Source: an uncultured Streptococcus sp.
GTDB lineage: Bacteria; Bacillota; Bacilli; Lactobacillales; Streptococcaceae
Direction of reading: 5' to 3'
Length of the DNA: 8,919 bases
Assembly (NCBI RefSeq): GCF_905372115.1
Contig: NZ_CAJPNR010000064.1
Coordinates: forward strand, 1-8,919
Shown: piece after piece, positions 1-6,374 of the stretch
Numbering within the stretch: position 1 is the first letter of the stretch
Layout of the letters: every line of letters starts with the position of its first letter
The notes under the pieces: model-generated
The model's input: the letters and a program-made list of their open reading frames with translations, nothing else
Told to the model about the DNA's origin: nothing
Database searches by the model: none
Position numbers and translations under genes: made by a program

Positions 1-965
1 CTGGCTCAGGTGCAAATGGTCGTGTCCACAAAGAAGACGTGGAAACTTATAAAGATACAAATGTGGTGCGCATTTCACCACTGGCAAAACGAATTGCCCA
101 AGAACACAATATTGCTTGGCAAGAGATTCAAGGAACTGGCCATCGTGGCAAAATTATGAAGAAAGATGTTCTTGCTTTCTTGCCTGAGAATGTTGAGAGC
201 GATACAATCAAATCTCCTGCTCAAATTGAAAAAGTGGAAGAAGTGCCTGATAATGTCACTCCTTACGGTGAAATTGAGCGTATTCCAATGACGCCAATGC
301 GGAAGGTTATCGCTCAGCGGATGGTAGAATCTTACCTGACGGCGCCAACATTCACACTTAACTATGATGTTGATATGACAGAAATGCTGGCCTTGCGTAA
401 AAAAGTGCTGGAGCCAATCATGGAAGCAACTGGCAAGAAAGTAACTGTCACAGACCTGCTTTCGCTGGCTGTTGTAAAGACACTGATGAAACATCCTTAC
501 CTCAATTCGACCTTGACAGAGGATGGCAAGACCATTATCACACACAACTATGTCAACCTTTCAATGGCAGTCGGTATGGATAATGGCCTGATGACGCCGG
601 TTGTCTATAATGCAGAAAAAATGAGCCTATCAGAGCTTGTAGTAGCCTTTAAAGATGTAATCGGACGTACCTTGGAAGGCAAGTTGGCTCCAAGCGAGCT
701 GCAAAATTCAACCTTCACAATCAGTAACTTAGGTATGTTTGGCGTTCAGTCTTTTGGGCCAATCATCAACCAGCCAAACTCTGCTATCTTGGGTGTGAGC
801 TCAACGGTAGAGAAACCTGTCGTTGTTAATGGCGAAATTGTTATCCGTCCAATTATGAGTCTGGGATTGACCATTGACCACCGTGTAGTTGATGGAATGG
901 CTGGAGCTAAGTTTATGAAGGATTTGAAGGCTTTGATTGAAGCTCCAATTTCAATGTTGGTATAA
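1..965 (+). CDS. acoC: 2-oxoacid dehydrogenase complex E2 component (dihydrolipoamide acyltransferase), 5' partial
   Basis: E2 core enzyme of an acetoin/pyruvate dehydrogenase-type complex; it moves the acyl group from lipoamide to CoA in the cytoplasm. The frame is open from base 3 through the left edge, so the GTG at 39 is internal and the real start is outside the window. Residues 1-12 of the visible part (GSGANGRVHKED) are the tail of one peripheral subunit-binding (E3-binding) domain. A second complete one follows (RISPLAKRIA through GTGHRGKIMKKDV). A charged linker leads to the catalytic domain, which ends with the family motif DHRVVDG; counted from the codon at 39, catalytic His is 281 and Asp 285. 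No lipoyl domain is visible here, whereas the next gene has one. Stop TAA at 963-965; the E3 gene starts 77 bases later, so one operon is likely. The aco name rather than pdh follows streptococcal usage; the actual 2-oxoacid is not decided by this sequence. Confidence 0.93.
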   Translation, partial: GSGANGRVHKEDVETYKDTNVVRISPLAKRIAQEHNIAWQEIQGTGHRGKIMKKDVLAFLPENVESDTIKSPAQIEKVEEVPDNVTPYGEIERIPMTPMRKVIAQRMVESYLTAPTFTLNYDVDMTEMLALRKKVLEPIMEATGKKVTVTDLLSLAVVKTLMKHPYLNSTLTEDGKTIITHNYVNLSMAVGMDNGLMTPVVYNAEKMSLSELVVAFKDVIGRTLEGKLAPSELQNSTFTISNLGMFGVQSFGPIINQPNSAILGVSSTVEKPVVVNGEIVIRPIMSLGLTIDHRVVDGMAGAKFMKDLKALIEAPISMLV

Positions 966-968
966 GAT

Positions 969-996
969 TTTCTTTGCTAGTTTAAAAGTAAAGAAA
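969..996 (+). repeat. AT-rich intercistronic inverted repeat between E2 and E3 genes
   Basis: TTTCTTTGCT at 969-978 pairs with AGTAAAGAAA at 987-996 (10 bp, one G-U wobble) around an 8-base loop. No U-tract follows, so it is not a convincing terminator. It could be an mRNA-processing or stability hairpin, or a chance product of AT-rich spacer DNA. Confidence 0.3.
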
Positions 997-1042
997 CAAA
1001 ACACTCAGCAAGTGAAAAATTAAATTAGAAAAGGAAAGAAAA

Positions 1043-2746
1043 ATGGCTTTAGAAGTAATTATGCCAAAAGCCGGCGTGGATATGACCGAAGGGCAAATTG
1101 TCCAATGGAATAAGAAAGTCGGCGAATTTGTCAAAGAAGGGGAAATCCTTCTGGAAATCATGACTGACAAGGTCAGCATGGAATTGGAAGCTGAAGAAGA
1201 CGGCTATCTGATTGCCATTCTCAAAGGTGACGGTGAAACTGTTCCAGTTACGGAAGTCATCGGTTACTTGGGAGAAGAAGGAGAAAACATTCCAACTGCT
1301 GGCGGATCTGCACCTGCGGAAGCACCAACTCCTGCTGCAGCGGCAAATACAGATGATGATAAGAGTGATGATGCTTACGATATCGTTGTTATCGGTGGCG
1401 GACCTGCTGGTTATGTAGCGGCTATCAAAGCAGCCCAGCTGGGTGGCAAGATTGCCTTGGTTGAGAAGTCTGAGCTAGGCGGAACCTGCCTGAACCGTGG
1501 CTGTATACCTACTAAGACTTACCTGCACAATGCTGAAATCATTGAAAACCTTGGTCACGCTGCTAATCGCGGTATCATCATCGAAAATCCAAGCTTCTCA
1601 GTGGACATGGACAAGGTCCTTGAAACTAAAAACAAGGTTGTCAATACGCTTGTTGGCGGTGTTGCTGGACTTCTACGCAGTTATGGCGTAGATGTTCATA
1701 AGGGAATTGGTACCATTAGTAAAGACAAGAATATTTTGGTAAATGGTTCAGAATTGCTTGAAACCAAGAAAATCATCCTTGCTGGTGGTTCAAAAGTCAG
1801 CAAGATCAATGTTCCGGGTATGGAATCATCTCTTGTTATGACCAGCGATGATATTCTGGAAATGAACGAAGTGCCAGAAAATCTGGTAATTATCGGCGGT
1901 GGTGTTGTCGGTATTGAGCTTGGCCAAGCCTTCATGACATTTGGCTCAAAAGTTACTGTCATTGAAATGATGGACCGCATTGTACCTGCTATGGATGCGG
2001 AAGTTTCTAAAAACCTTCGCCTCATCTTGGAGCGTAAGGGCATGACAATTCTAACTGAAACTAAGTTGGAAGAAATCATCGAAGAAAACGGCAAACTCCG
2101 TATCAAGGTTGAAGGAAAAGAAGATATTCTAGCAGATAAGGCCCTTCTTTCTATCGGGCGCGTGCCAGACCTAGAAGGCATCGGTGAGGTTGAGTTCGAA
2201 CTGGATCGTGGTCGTATCAAGGTCAATGAGTATATGGAAACTTCTGTTCCAGGTATTTACGCACCAGGTGATATCAATGGTACTAAGATGCTGGCCCATG
2301 CAGCCTTCCGTATGGGTGAAGTCGCTGCTGAAAATGCTCTTAAAGGCAATCACCACGTTGCTAAACTCAATCTGACACCTGCAGCTATCTACACCCTGCC
2401 AGAAGTAGCAGCAGTTGGTTTGACAGAAGAGCAAGCTCGTGAGAAATACGATGTAGCAATTGGTAAGTTTAACTTCGCTGCTAACGGCCGTGCTATTGCT
2501 TCAGACGCAGCTCAAGGATTCGTTAAAGTCATCGCTGACAAGAAGTATGGTGAAGTGCTTGGTGTCCATATCATCGGTCCTGCAGCTGCAGAATTGATCA
2601 ACGAAGCATCAACCATCATCGAAATGGAAATCACCGTAGAAGAAATGCTTAAGACCATTCACGGTCACCCAACTTTCTCAGAAGTTATGTACGAAGCATT
2701 TGCGGACGTACTGGGATTAGCAGTTCACTCACCTAAGAAAAAATAA
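1043..2746 (+). CDS. lpdA: Dihydrolipoamide dehydrogenase (E3) with fused N-terminal lipoyl domain
   Basis: E3 flavoenzyme (567 aa) that reoxidises dihydrolipoamide with NAD+ in the 2-oxoacid dehydrogenase complex. Residues 1-77 form a lipoyl domain with the lipoylation lysine K43 in MTDKVSME. An Ala/Pro- and Asp-rich linker (about 85-111) follows. The FAD site is GGGPAG (118-123), the redox disulfide C149/C154 sits in GGTCLNRGC, the NAD site is GGGVVG (285-290), and the C-terminal dimerisation domain carries the catalytic pair H542/E547 in HPTFSE. Ordinary E3 proteins are about 470 aa and lack the lipoyl domain; the fused form is known from pneumococcus. The purine-rich SD AAGGAAAG precedes ATG 1043. 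Upstream is E2 and downstream lplA, which would attach lipoate to K43. All catalytic residues are present, so it is probably active. The gene is also called acoL. Confidence 0.96.
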   Translation: MALEVIMPKAGVDMTEGQIVQWNKKVGEFVKEGEILLEIMTDKVSMELEAEEDGYLIAILKGDGETVPVTEVIGYLGEEGENIPTAGGSAPAEAPTPAAAANTDDDKSDDAYDIVVIGGGPAGYVAAIKAAQLGGKIALVEKSELGGTCLNRGCIPTKTYLHNAEIIENLGHAANRGIIIENPSFSVDMDKVLETKNKVVNTLVGGVAGLLRSYGVDVHKGIGTISKDKNILVNGSELLETKKIILAGGSKVSKINVPGMESSLVMTSDDILEMNEVPENLVIIGGGVVGIELGQAFMTFGSKVTVIEMMDRIVPAMDAEVSKNLRLILERKGMTILTETKLEEIIEENGKLRIKVEGKEDILADKALLSIGRVPDLEGIGEVEFELDRGRIKVNEYMETSVPGIYAPGDINGTKMLAHAAFRMGEVAAENALKGNHHVAKLNLTPAAIYTLPEVAAVGLTEEQAREKYDVAIGKFNFAANGRAIASDAAQGFVKVIADKKYGEVLGVHIIGPAAAELINEASTIIEMEITVEEMLKTIHGHPTFSEVMYEAFADVLGLAVHSPKKK

Positions 2747-2753
2747 TTTAAAA

Positions 2754-2795
2754 GATAGATTAGACTGGGCATAAATCATTGTTCCAGTCTCTATC
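2754..2795 (+). repeat. Interrupted inverted repeat (hairpin) between lpdA and lplA
   Basis: AGACTGG at 2762-2768 pairs with CCAGTCT at 2784-2790. After a three-base bulge on the left, GATAG (2754-2758) pairs with CTATC (2791-2795), so about 12 bp close a 15-base loop. There is no T-run after it; the lplA SD (AAGAGGA, about 2801-2807) follows within a few bases. It may limit lplA translation or transcription, or be a remnant of a dispersed streptococcal repeat. The pairing is seen directly; the role is inferred. Confidence 0.55.
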
Positions 2796-2812
2796 GTATA
2801 AAGAGGAAGCTT

Positions 2813-3799
2813 ATGAAATACATTGTTAACTACTCAAATGATACAGCTTTTAATATTGCTCTGGAAGAATATGCTTTCAAACACCTCTTAGACGAGGATG
2901 AAATTTTCCTGCTCTGGATTAACAAACCATCTATCATTGTTGGTCGCCACCAAAACACTATTGAAGAAATCAATCGTGACTATGTTCGCGAGCATGGCAT
3001 TGAGGTCGTACGCCGTATCAGTGGAGGTGGAGCTGTTTATCATGATCTAAACAACCTCAACTACACCATTATCTCTAAGGAAAGTGAAGATAGAGCCTTT
3101 GACTTTAAGAGTTTTTCTACGCCGGTTATCAACACCTTGGCAGAACTTGGGGTAAAGGCTGAATTCACTGGTCGTAATGACCTAGAGATTGATGGCAAGA
3201 AGTTCTGTGGCAATGCGCAGGCCTATATCAATGGCCGTATCATGCACCATGGTTGCCTGCTCTTTGATGTTGATCTGTCAGTCTTGGCCAATGCACTTAA
3301 GGTTTCTAAAGACAAGTTCGAATCAAAAGGGGTTAAATCTGTCCGTGCACGCGTGACAAATATTGTCAATGAATTGCCAGAAAAGATTACTGTCGAAGAA
3401 TTCCGCGACCTGCTTCTGGACTATATGAAGAAAGAGTATCCAGAAATGACAGAATATGTCTTTTCCGAGAAAGAACTGGAAGAAATCAAGCAAATTAGAG
3501 ATAGCAAGTTTGGAACTTGGGACTGGAACTACGGTAAATCGCCTGAATACAACGTGCGTCGTGGCACCAAGTTTACCAGTGGTAAGGTAGAAACCTTTGC
3601 CAATGTTGTTGAATCCAAGATTAAGGATATTAAAATCTATGGAGACTTCTTTGGTATTGAAGACGTAGCAGCAGTAGAAGATGTGCTGCGCGGTGTTAAA
3701 TACGAGCGCGAAGATGTCCTTAAAGCTCTTGAAAGGATTGATATTAGCCGCTACTTTGCTGGAATCAGCAGAGAAGAGATTGCCGAAGCTATCGTCTAA
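2813..3799 (+). CDS. lplA: Lipoate-protein ligase A family protein
   Basis: Scavenges free lipoate: activates it with ATP to lipoyl-AMP and transfers it to the conserved lysine of lipoyl domains. The 328-aa length fits the bacterial LplA family. Visible motifs are GRHQNT (44-49), the lipoate/adenylate-binding RRISGGGAVYH (67-77), GRNDLEIDG (120-128) and KKFCGNAQ (129-136), where K130 aligns with the catalytic lysine of E. coli LplA. Then come HHGCLL and the VKSVRARVTNI segment, followed by the C-terminal accessory domain. The SD AAGAGGA lies 5 bases before ATG 2813. The gap to lpdA is 66 bases and contains a hairpin but no clear terminator, so the gene is likely the last of the complex operon. 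Its nearest substrate would be K43 of the neighbouring E3 protein. A role as an octanoyl/lipoyl relay (LipL-like) is less likely, because the context is a scavenging ligase next to its target. Confidence 0.94.
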   Translation: MKYIVNYSNDTAFNIALEEYAFKHLLDEDEIFLLWINKPSIIVGRHQNTIEEINRDYVREHGIEVVRRISGGGAVYHDLNNLNYTIISKESEDRAFDFKSFSTPVINTLAELGVKAEFTGRNDLEIDGKKFCGNAQAYINGRIMHHGCLLFDVDLSVLANALKVSKDKFESKGVKSVRARVTNIVNELPEKITVEEFRDLLLDYMKKEYPEMTEYVFSEKELEEIKQIRDSKFGTWDWNYGKSPEYNVRRGTKFTSGKVETFANVVESKIKDIKIYGDFFGIEDVAAVEDVLRGVKYEREDVLKALERIDISRYFAGISREEIAEAIV

Positions 3800-3844
3800 A
3801 CAGTATATTTCAAATCAACAACATTCTTACGTTTCCTTAACCCC

Positions 3845-3868
3845 AGCTAGTTTTCTCTAGGCTTTATC
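3845..3868 (+). terminator. Possible weak terminator after lplA
   Basis: AGCTAG (3845-3850) can pair with CTAGGCT (3857-3863, one bulged G) across a six-base loop, followed by a short T/A-rich run. The stem is short and the T-run poor. It is supported mainly by position: after the lplA stop and before a separate promoter. Confidence 0.3.
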
Positions 3869-3877
3869 TACCAGATA

Positions 3878-3886
3878 TGATAAAAT
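3878..3886 (+). promoter_or_regulatory. Extended -10 promoter for the gene at 3916
   Basis: TG at 3878-3879, one base, then TAAAAT (3881-3886) form an extended -10 element of the kind common in streptococci. The region 17 bases upstream (TAGGCT) is a poor -35, which extended -10 promoters tolerate. Transcription would start around 3893 and give a leader of roughly 20 bases with the SD. Confidence 0.6.
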
Positions 3887-3903
3887 GATAGGGAATCAGA
3901 GAA

Positions 3904-3910
3904 AGAGGTG
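3904..3910 (+). promoter_or_regulatory. Ribosome binding site that decides the ATG 3916 start
   Basis: AGAGGTG ends 5 bases before ATG 3916 but only 2 bases before the in-frame TTG at 3913. The spacing favours the ATG. Confidence 0.65.
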
Positions 3911-3915
3911 TCTTG

Positions 3916-4554
3916 ATGCAAAAAGTCCCAGTAGAAAGCCTTGGTCTGTTTGAGCAGTTGGACCGTACAGTTGTAGCTTTTCTGAAGAAAAAACCATCTC
4001 CTAATCCAGACAACTTTTATGTTAGCATATCTGCAGAAGATTATGAGAAAAAGAAAGAAGAATTTGAAAAATCAGGCTATCAAGCCGTGAAATTGCCGCT
4101 TGGTATGGCGTTAGATAATGTCATTCAGCAACCTTCTTTCCAAAACCTAATCATTGGTGGGCTCTACATGGTAGATATCTTCGTCCCCAAAGAAGACCTG
4201 ATGCCCTTGAAGGACCTTGTAGATAGCTTTTGCATCATGTTTGCAGCAGCTAATAACCGGATAGAGAATATCAAGGCTTACGACCTGATGAAGAGTAAGA
4301 CAGTTTACTTTATCGGAAAGCTCTTCACGGACAATCCTCAGCCAGGTGATGAAATTAGCTTTGAAGGATTGAATAGAGAGACAACAGAAGGCTCCTACGA
4401 AGCGGTTAAATGCTTCCTAACTAGAGAAAGCGCTGAAAAGTACAACTCTAAAAATCGACCAGTCACAGCAGCGAATCTGGAGCATCTCAAGCACTTCTGG
4501 GGCAAACCACTAATTGTTGAACCACATCGAAATTATTGGATTGAGTTTTTATAA
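3916..4554 (+). CDS. Uncharacterised protein, possibly SseB-like
   Basis: A 212-aa soluble protein with no signal peptide or membrane segment. I do not firmly recognise it. The C-terminal half (about 125-212) has the look of an SseB-type domain: a VYFIGKLF strand, then CFLTRESAEKYN, PVTAANLEHL and the ending LIVEPHRNYWIEF. The N-terminal half has a similar rhythm (FYVSISAEDYEKKK about 34-47, then MVDIFVPKEDL), so it may hold two related modules. It has its own promoter and SD, lies 116 bases after lplA, and ends just before a bidirectional terminator; it is therefore probably a single-gene unit unrelated to the lipoate operon. Base composition resembles its core neighbours, so recent transfer is not suggested. 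Existence as a gene is near certain; the family assignment is tentative. Confidence 0.85.
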   Translation: MQKVPVESLGLFEQLDRTVVAFLKKKPSPNPDNFYVSISAEDYEKKKEEFEKSGYQAVKLPLGMALDNVIQQPSFQNLIIGGLYMVDIFVPKEDLMPLKDLVDSFCIMFAAANNRIENIKAYDLMKSKTVYFIGKLFTDNPQPGDEISFEGLNRETTEGSYEAVKCFLTRESAEKYNSKNRPVTAANLEHLKHFWGKPLIVEPHRNYWIEFL

Positions 4555-4555
4555 G

Positions 4556-4596
4556 AAAAAGAGCGAAGCATCTAAAATAGATTTTTCGCTCTTTTG
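4556..4596. terminator. Bidirectional rho-independent terminator
   Basis: AAAAGAGCGAA (4557-4567) pairs perfectly with TTCGCTCTTTT (4585-4595), with an inner ATCTA/TAGAT extension (4570-4574 and 4578-4582). The A-run on the left and T-run on the right provide U-tracts on both strands. It ends the gene at 3916 on the + strand directly after its stop, and the convergent xerS transcript on the - strand about 40 bases after its stop. Confidence 0.9.
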
Positions 4597-4634
4597 TTAT
4601 TATTGCTTTATTTACATATTTTAAATTATGTAAT

Positions 4635-5705
4635 TTATAGTTTGTCCAAAGCGTTCTTTTGTTCATCATTGACAATGTGGGTGTAGAGGTCCGTCACCTG
4701 AGTGCTAGCATGCCCTAGCTGATGGCTGACGAGAACTTGAGATTTGGTTGCATCGTATAAACGAGTAGCAAGCGTATGGCGGAGTTTGTGAGGCGTCACT
4801 CGCACCTTGAAGTCTTCAGAATACTTGGCCACCATTTTTTCGACACTGGAAGCATCGATTCGATTAGGAGTGCCGCGGTATTCAGTCAAAAAGAAGGCTG
4901 TATCTGTCTTTTCGGCCTTGTATCGCTTGCTCCGAATGCTCAAATACTCTTCTAAATAGGGTTTGGCAAAAGCAGCGACGTTGACAGAGTCCCTTTTTCC
5001 ACCTTTTCTAGTCACTTCAATGACCATCATTTTGAGATTGATGTCTTTCAGGTCCAGATTGACAGCTTCAGACAGACGAACACCAGAGGCTAGTAGCAAG
5101 GCAATGATGGCTAGATCACGTTCTTTGTTCTTGTTAAAAGAAGATAGGGCGCGATTAGAGAGCTTCTTAGGGTACTCCGTATCAATATACTGGAGAAATT
5201 CTTCTGTCTCATCCCCTAAAAAGAGCTTCTGCTTAATATTCTCTGCACGGGCTGCCAGAGTTTCCTTTTTCTTCTTAGTAGCAACTTTTTTCATCACATT
5301 TCGATAGAAGTAAGGCTCGCCCTGTTCGTTTTCGACTTCCTCAGTCAAATATTTGTAGAGGCTAGATAAAGCCGAAAGAGTCCGGTTAATGGTTGTCTGG
5401 GAAACACCATTTTGAGTTGTATTGGCATTGAGAAGCGGCCGCTCGCGCAGATAAAGAATGAAGGCTTCCATGTCTTTTTTGGTCATATTTTCCAAGATTG
5501 AGAGAGGAATCTCAGCAATATGCGAAGCATCCGTGATACCAGATTCTAGCACCCAGTTAAAAAAGCGATCATATTCTTTGAGATATTCGTATAAAGTTGT
5601 AAAACTATAAGGCACCGCCAGCTTAGACTGGTAATATTCCAGAATGTACCAGGGCATAGTGGCTTTGAGTTTATCAATTCTTTCTAATAACAGTTCACGT
5701 CTCAT
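4635..5705 (-). CDS. xerS: Tyrosine recombinase XerS (chromosome dimer resolution)
   Basis: Single tyrosine recombinase of the streptococcal/lactococcal Xer system; it resolves chromosome dimers at difSL together with the FtsK translocase at division. The product is 356 aa, the standard XerS length. An N-terminal SAM-like DNA-binding domain (about 1-120) precedes the catalytic domain. Catalytic residues are R210 in SGVRLSE, K234 in RKGGKR, H306 and R309 in PHKLRH, H332 in GHAST and nucleophile Y341 in DLYTH, all intact. An in-frame GTG sits one codon upstream (5708), but SD GGAG at 5713-5716 is 7 bases from ATG 5705 and only 4 from the GTG, so the ATG is preferred. The gene is transcribed leftward from a strong promoter that overlaps difSL, and is convergent with the gene at 3916. 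It is core, not accessory. Confidence 0.97.
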   Translation of the reverse strand: MRRELLLERIDKLKATMPWYILEYYQSKLAVPYSFTTLYEYLKEYDRFFNWVLESGITDASHIAEIPLSILENMTKKDMEAFILYLRERPLLNANTTQNGVSQTTINRTLSALSSLYKYLTEEVENEQGEPYFYRNVMKKVATKKKKETLAARAENIKQKLFLGDETEEFLQYIDTEYPKKLSNRALSSFNKNKERDLAIIALLLASGVRLSEAVNLDLKDINLKMMVIEVTRKGGKRDSVNVAAFAKPYLEEYLSIRSKRYKAEKTDTAFFLTEYRGTPNRIDASSVEKMVAKYSEDFKVRVTPHKLRHTLATRLYDATKSQVLVSHQLGHASTQVTDLYTHIVNDEQKNALDKL

Positions 5706-5712
5706 CACATTT

Positions 5713-5716
5713 CTCC
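5713..5716 (-). promoter_or_regulatory. xerS ribosome binding site
   Basis: GGAG on the - strand, 7 bases before ATG 5705. It decides between the overlapping GTG (5708) and ATG (5705) starts. Confidence 0.7.
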
Positions 5717-5733
5717 GTTTTTTCTATAATGGT

Positions 5734-5762
5734 AGTATAGCATATCTAGATATATTTTTCAA
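5734..5762 (-). promoter_or_regulatory. xerS promoter
   Basis: On the - strand TTGAAA (5757-5762) and TATACT (5734-5739) are separated by exactly 17 bases, and TGC immediately before the -10 makes it an extended -10 as well. This is a near-consensus SigA promoter with a leader of roughly 20 bases. The -35 box lies inside the difSL site. Confidence 0.85.
5742..5753. repeat. Perfect 12-bp palindrome in the xerS promoter spacer
   Basis: ATATCTAGATAT is a perfect palindrome lying wholly between the -35 and -10 boxes of xerS and next to difSL. It could be an operator or an accessory site; AT-rich chance is possible. Confidence 0.55.
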
Positions 5763-5786
5763 GAAAATTATAGTTTTTCGGAAAGA
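5755..5786 (-). other. difSL: difSL chromosome dimer resolution site
   Basis: On the - strand the site has an arm CTTTCCGAAAAA, a centre near CTATAA and an arm TTTTCTTGAAAA. This matches my memory of the roughly 31-bp streptococcal difSL sequence and its fixed location about 50 bases upstream of xerS. The two arms are imperfect inverted repeats. XerS should bind here and exchange strands. The exact outer borders are approximate by one or two bases. Confidence 0.85.
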
Positions 5787-5822
5787 TAATAGGAGGGAAG
5801 AGAAACCCCTTCCTTATCTTTC
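5781..5822. repeat. Long inverted repeat linking the difSL edge to the nuclease stop codon
   Basis: GAAAGATAA (5781-5789) pairs with TTATCTTTC (5814-5822); inside this AGGAGGG (5791-5797) pairs with CCCCTTCCT (5806-5814) with a bulge. The right arm contains the TAA stop and last codons of the nuclease gene, and the left arm contains the outer bases of difSL. It could work as a terminator for the leftward nuclease transcript before dif, but there is no long U-run behind it on the - strand. Confidence 0.5.
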
Positions 5823-6374
5823 TTCAGGAATAAACACATGTTCATCATCATTCTTTTCATCATACCAATGAATAAATATTCTGCGACCTAAAATTTTTCC
5901 ATTTGTTTTTATTTCTTCGATTTCGTAATAAACTTTTTTATCAATATTTTTTTTGTTTTCAAAATACGTTTGAATCTTTTGTTCGAATTTTAACTGTCCA
6001 GTATACGTTTTAGAGTTACGGTTTGATTTTCGATCTTGAGGTGTGATATTTCTTTTATTACCTTTGCTAAAAAAGAGATCAATTTGTTTTCTTTTTTTCT
6101 TGATATTATCATCTGTAAACAAGTACTTCTTAAAAGCATTTGCAATGAAATGGCCTCTATCTTTTCCTTTTTTCTTTTTATCTCTTTGCCATTGATACTC
6201 ATTTAGAGTATTTTCAAAATAATCAGAATTTGGATATGTTCTTAAAACTACCTTCCATAACATTGGTTCATATTTATAACTAGGTTTTTCTTCAATACTC
6301 TCATCAATACTTATATCATCTAAAATATAATAGTACTTACCTTCTTCAATATATTTCATGCTCCAATTTGTCAT
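5814..6374 (-). CDS. DNA/RNA non-specific endonuclease, toxin-like; N-terminus in another frame
   Basis: The intact 186-aa frame resembles the DNA/RNA non-specific endonuclease (NUC, beta-beta-alpha metal) superfamily. It has DRGH (72-75, catalytic His 75), NITPQ (109-113) with N118 (metal-binding Asn region), GQLKFEQKI (conserved Glu helix) and a closing beta hairpin. No signal peptide or membrane segment is visible, so it is either cytosolic or an orphan toxin module of the kind found at the C-termini of secreted polymorphic toxins. It is very AT-rich and lysine-rich compared with xerS, which suggests acquisition. ATG 6374 lacks a good SD, and the frame is open upstream to 6434 without any start. 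The true start is probably ATG 6466, in the +1 frame and joined at an A7 tract; a joined protein would be about 217 aa. Alternatively the ATGA overlap (stop 6371-6373, start 6372-6374) gives coupled reinitiation. No immunity-like gene lies beside it. Family call moderate. Confidence 0.7.
   Translation of the reverse strand: MTNWSMKYIEEGKYYYILDDISIDESIEEKPSYKYEPMLWKVVLRTYPNSDYFENTLNEYQWQRDKKKKGKDRGHFIANAFKKYLFTDDNIKKKRKQIDLFFSKGNKRNITPQDRKSNRNSKTYTGQLKFEQKIQTYFENKKNIDKKVYYEIEEIKTNGKILGRRIFIHWYDEKNDDEHVFIPEER

Noticed and set aside
39..41. GTG as the start of the E2 gene
   Set aside because: The frame continues open to the left edge and encodes recognisable subunit-binding-domain sequence before it.
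1696..2434. Open frames on the - strand inside lpdA
   Set aside because: They are shadows of a strongly conserved coding gene, with no SD or family resemblance.
5706..5708. GTG as xerS start
   Set aside because: It is only 4 bases from the SD, and the ATG one codon later gives the usual 356-aa length.
5700..5830. Insertion sequence or CRISPR repeat near xerS
   Set aside because: The repeated-looking bases are the dif arms and one hairpin; no transposase, terminal repeats or regular spacers are present.
5990..6202. 70-codon frame on the - strand inside the nuclease as a separate small gene
   Set aside because: It overlaps the conserved DRGH-NITPQ region in another frame, and its peptide is low-complexity and unlike a known family.
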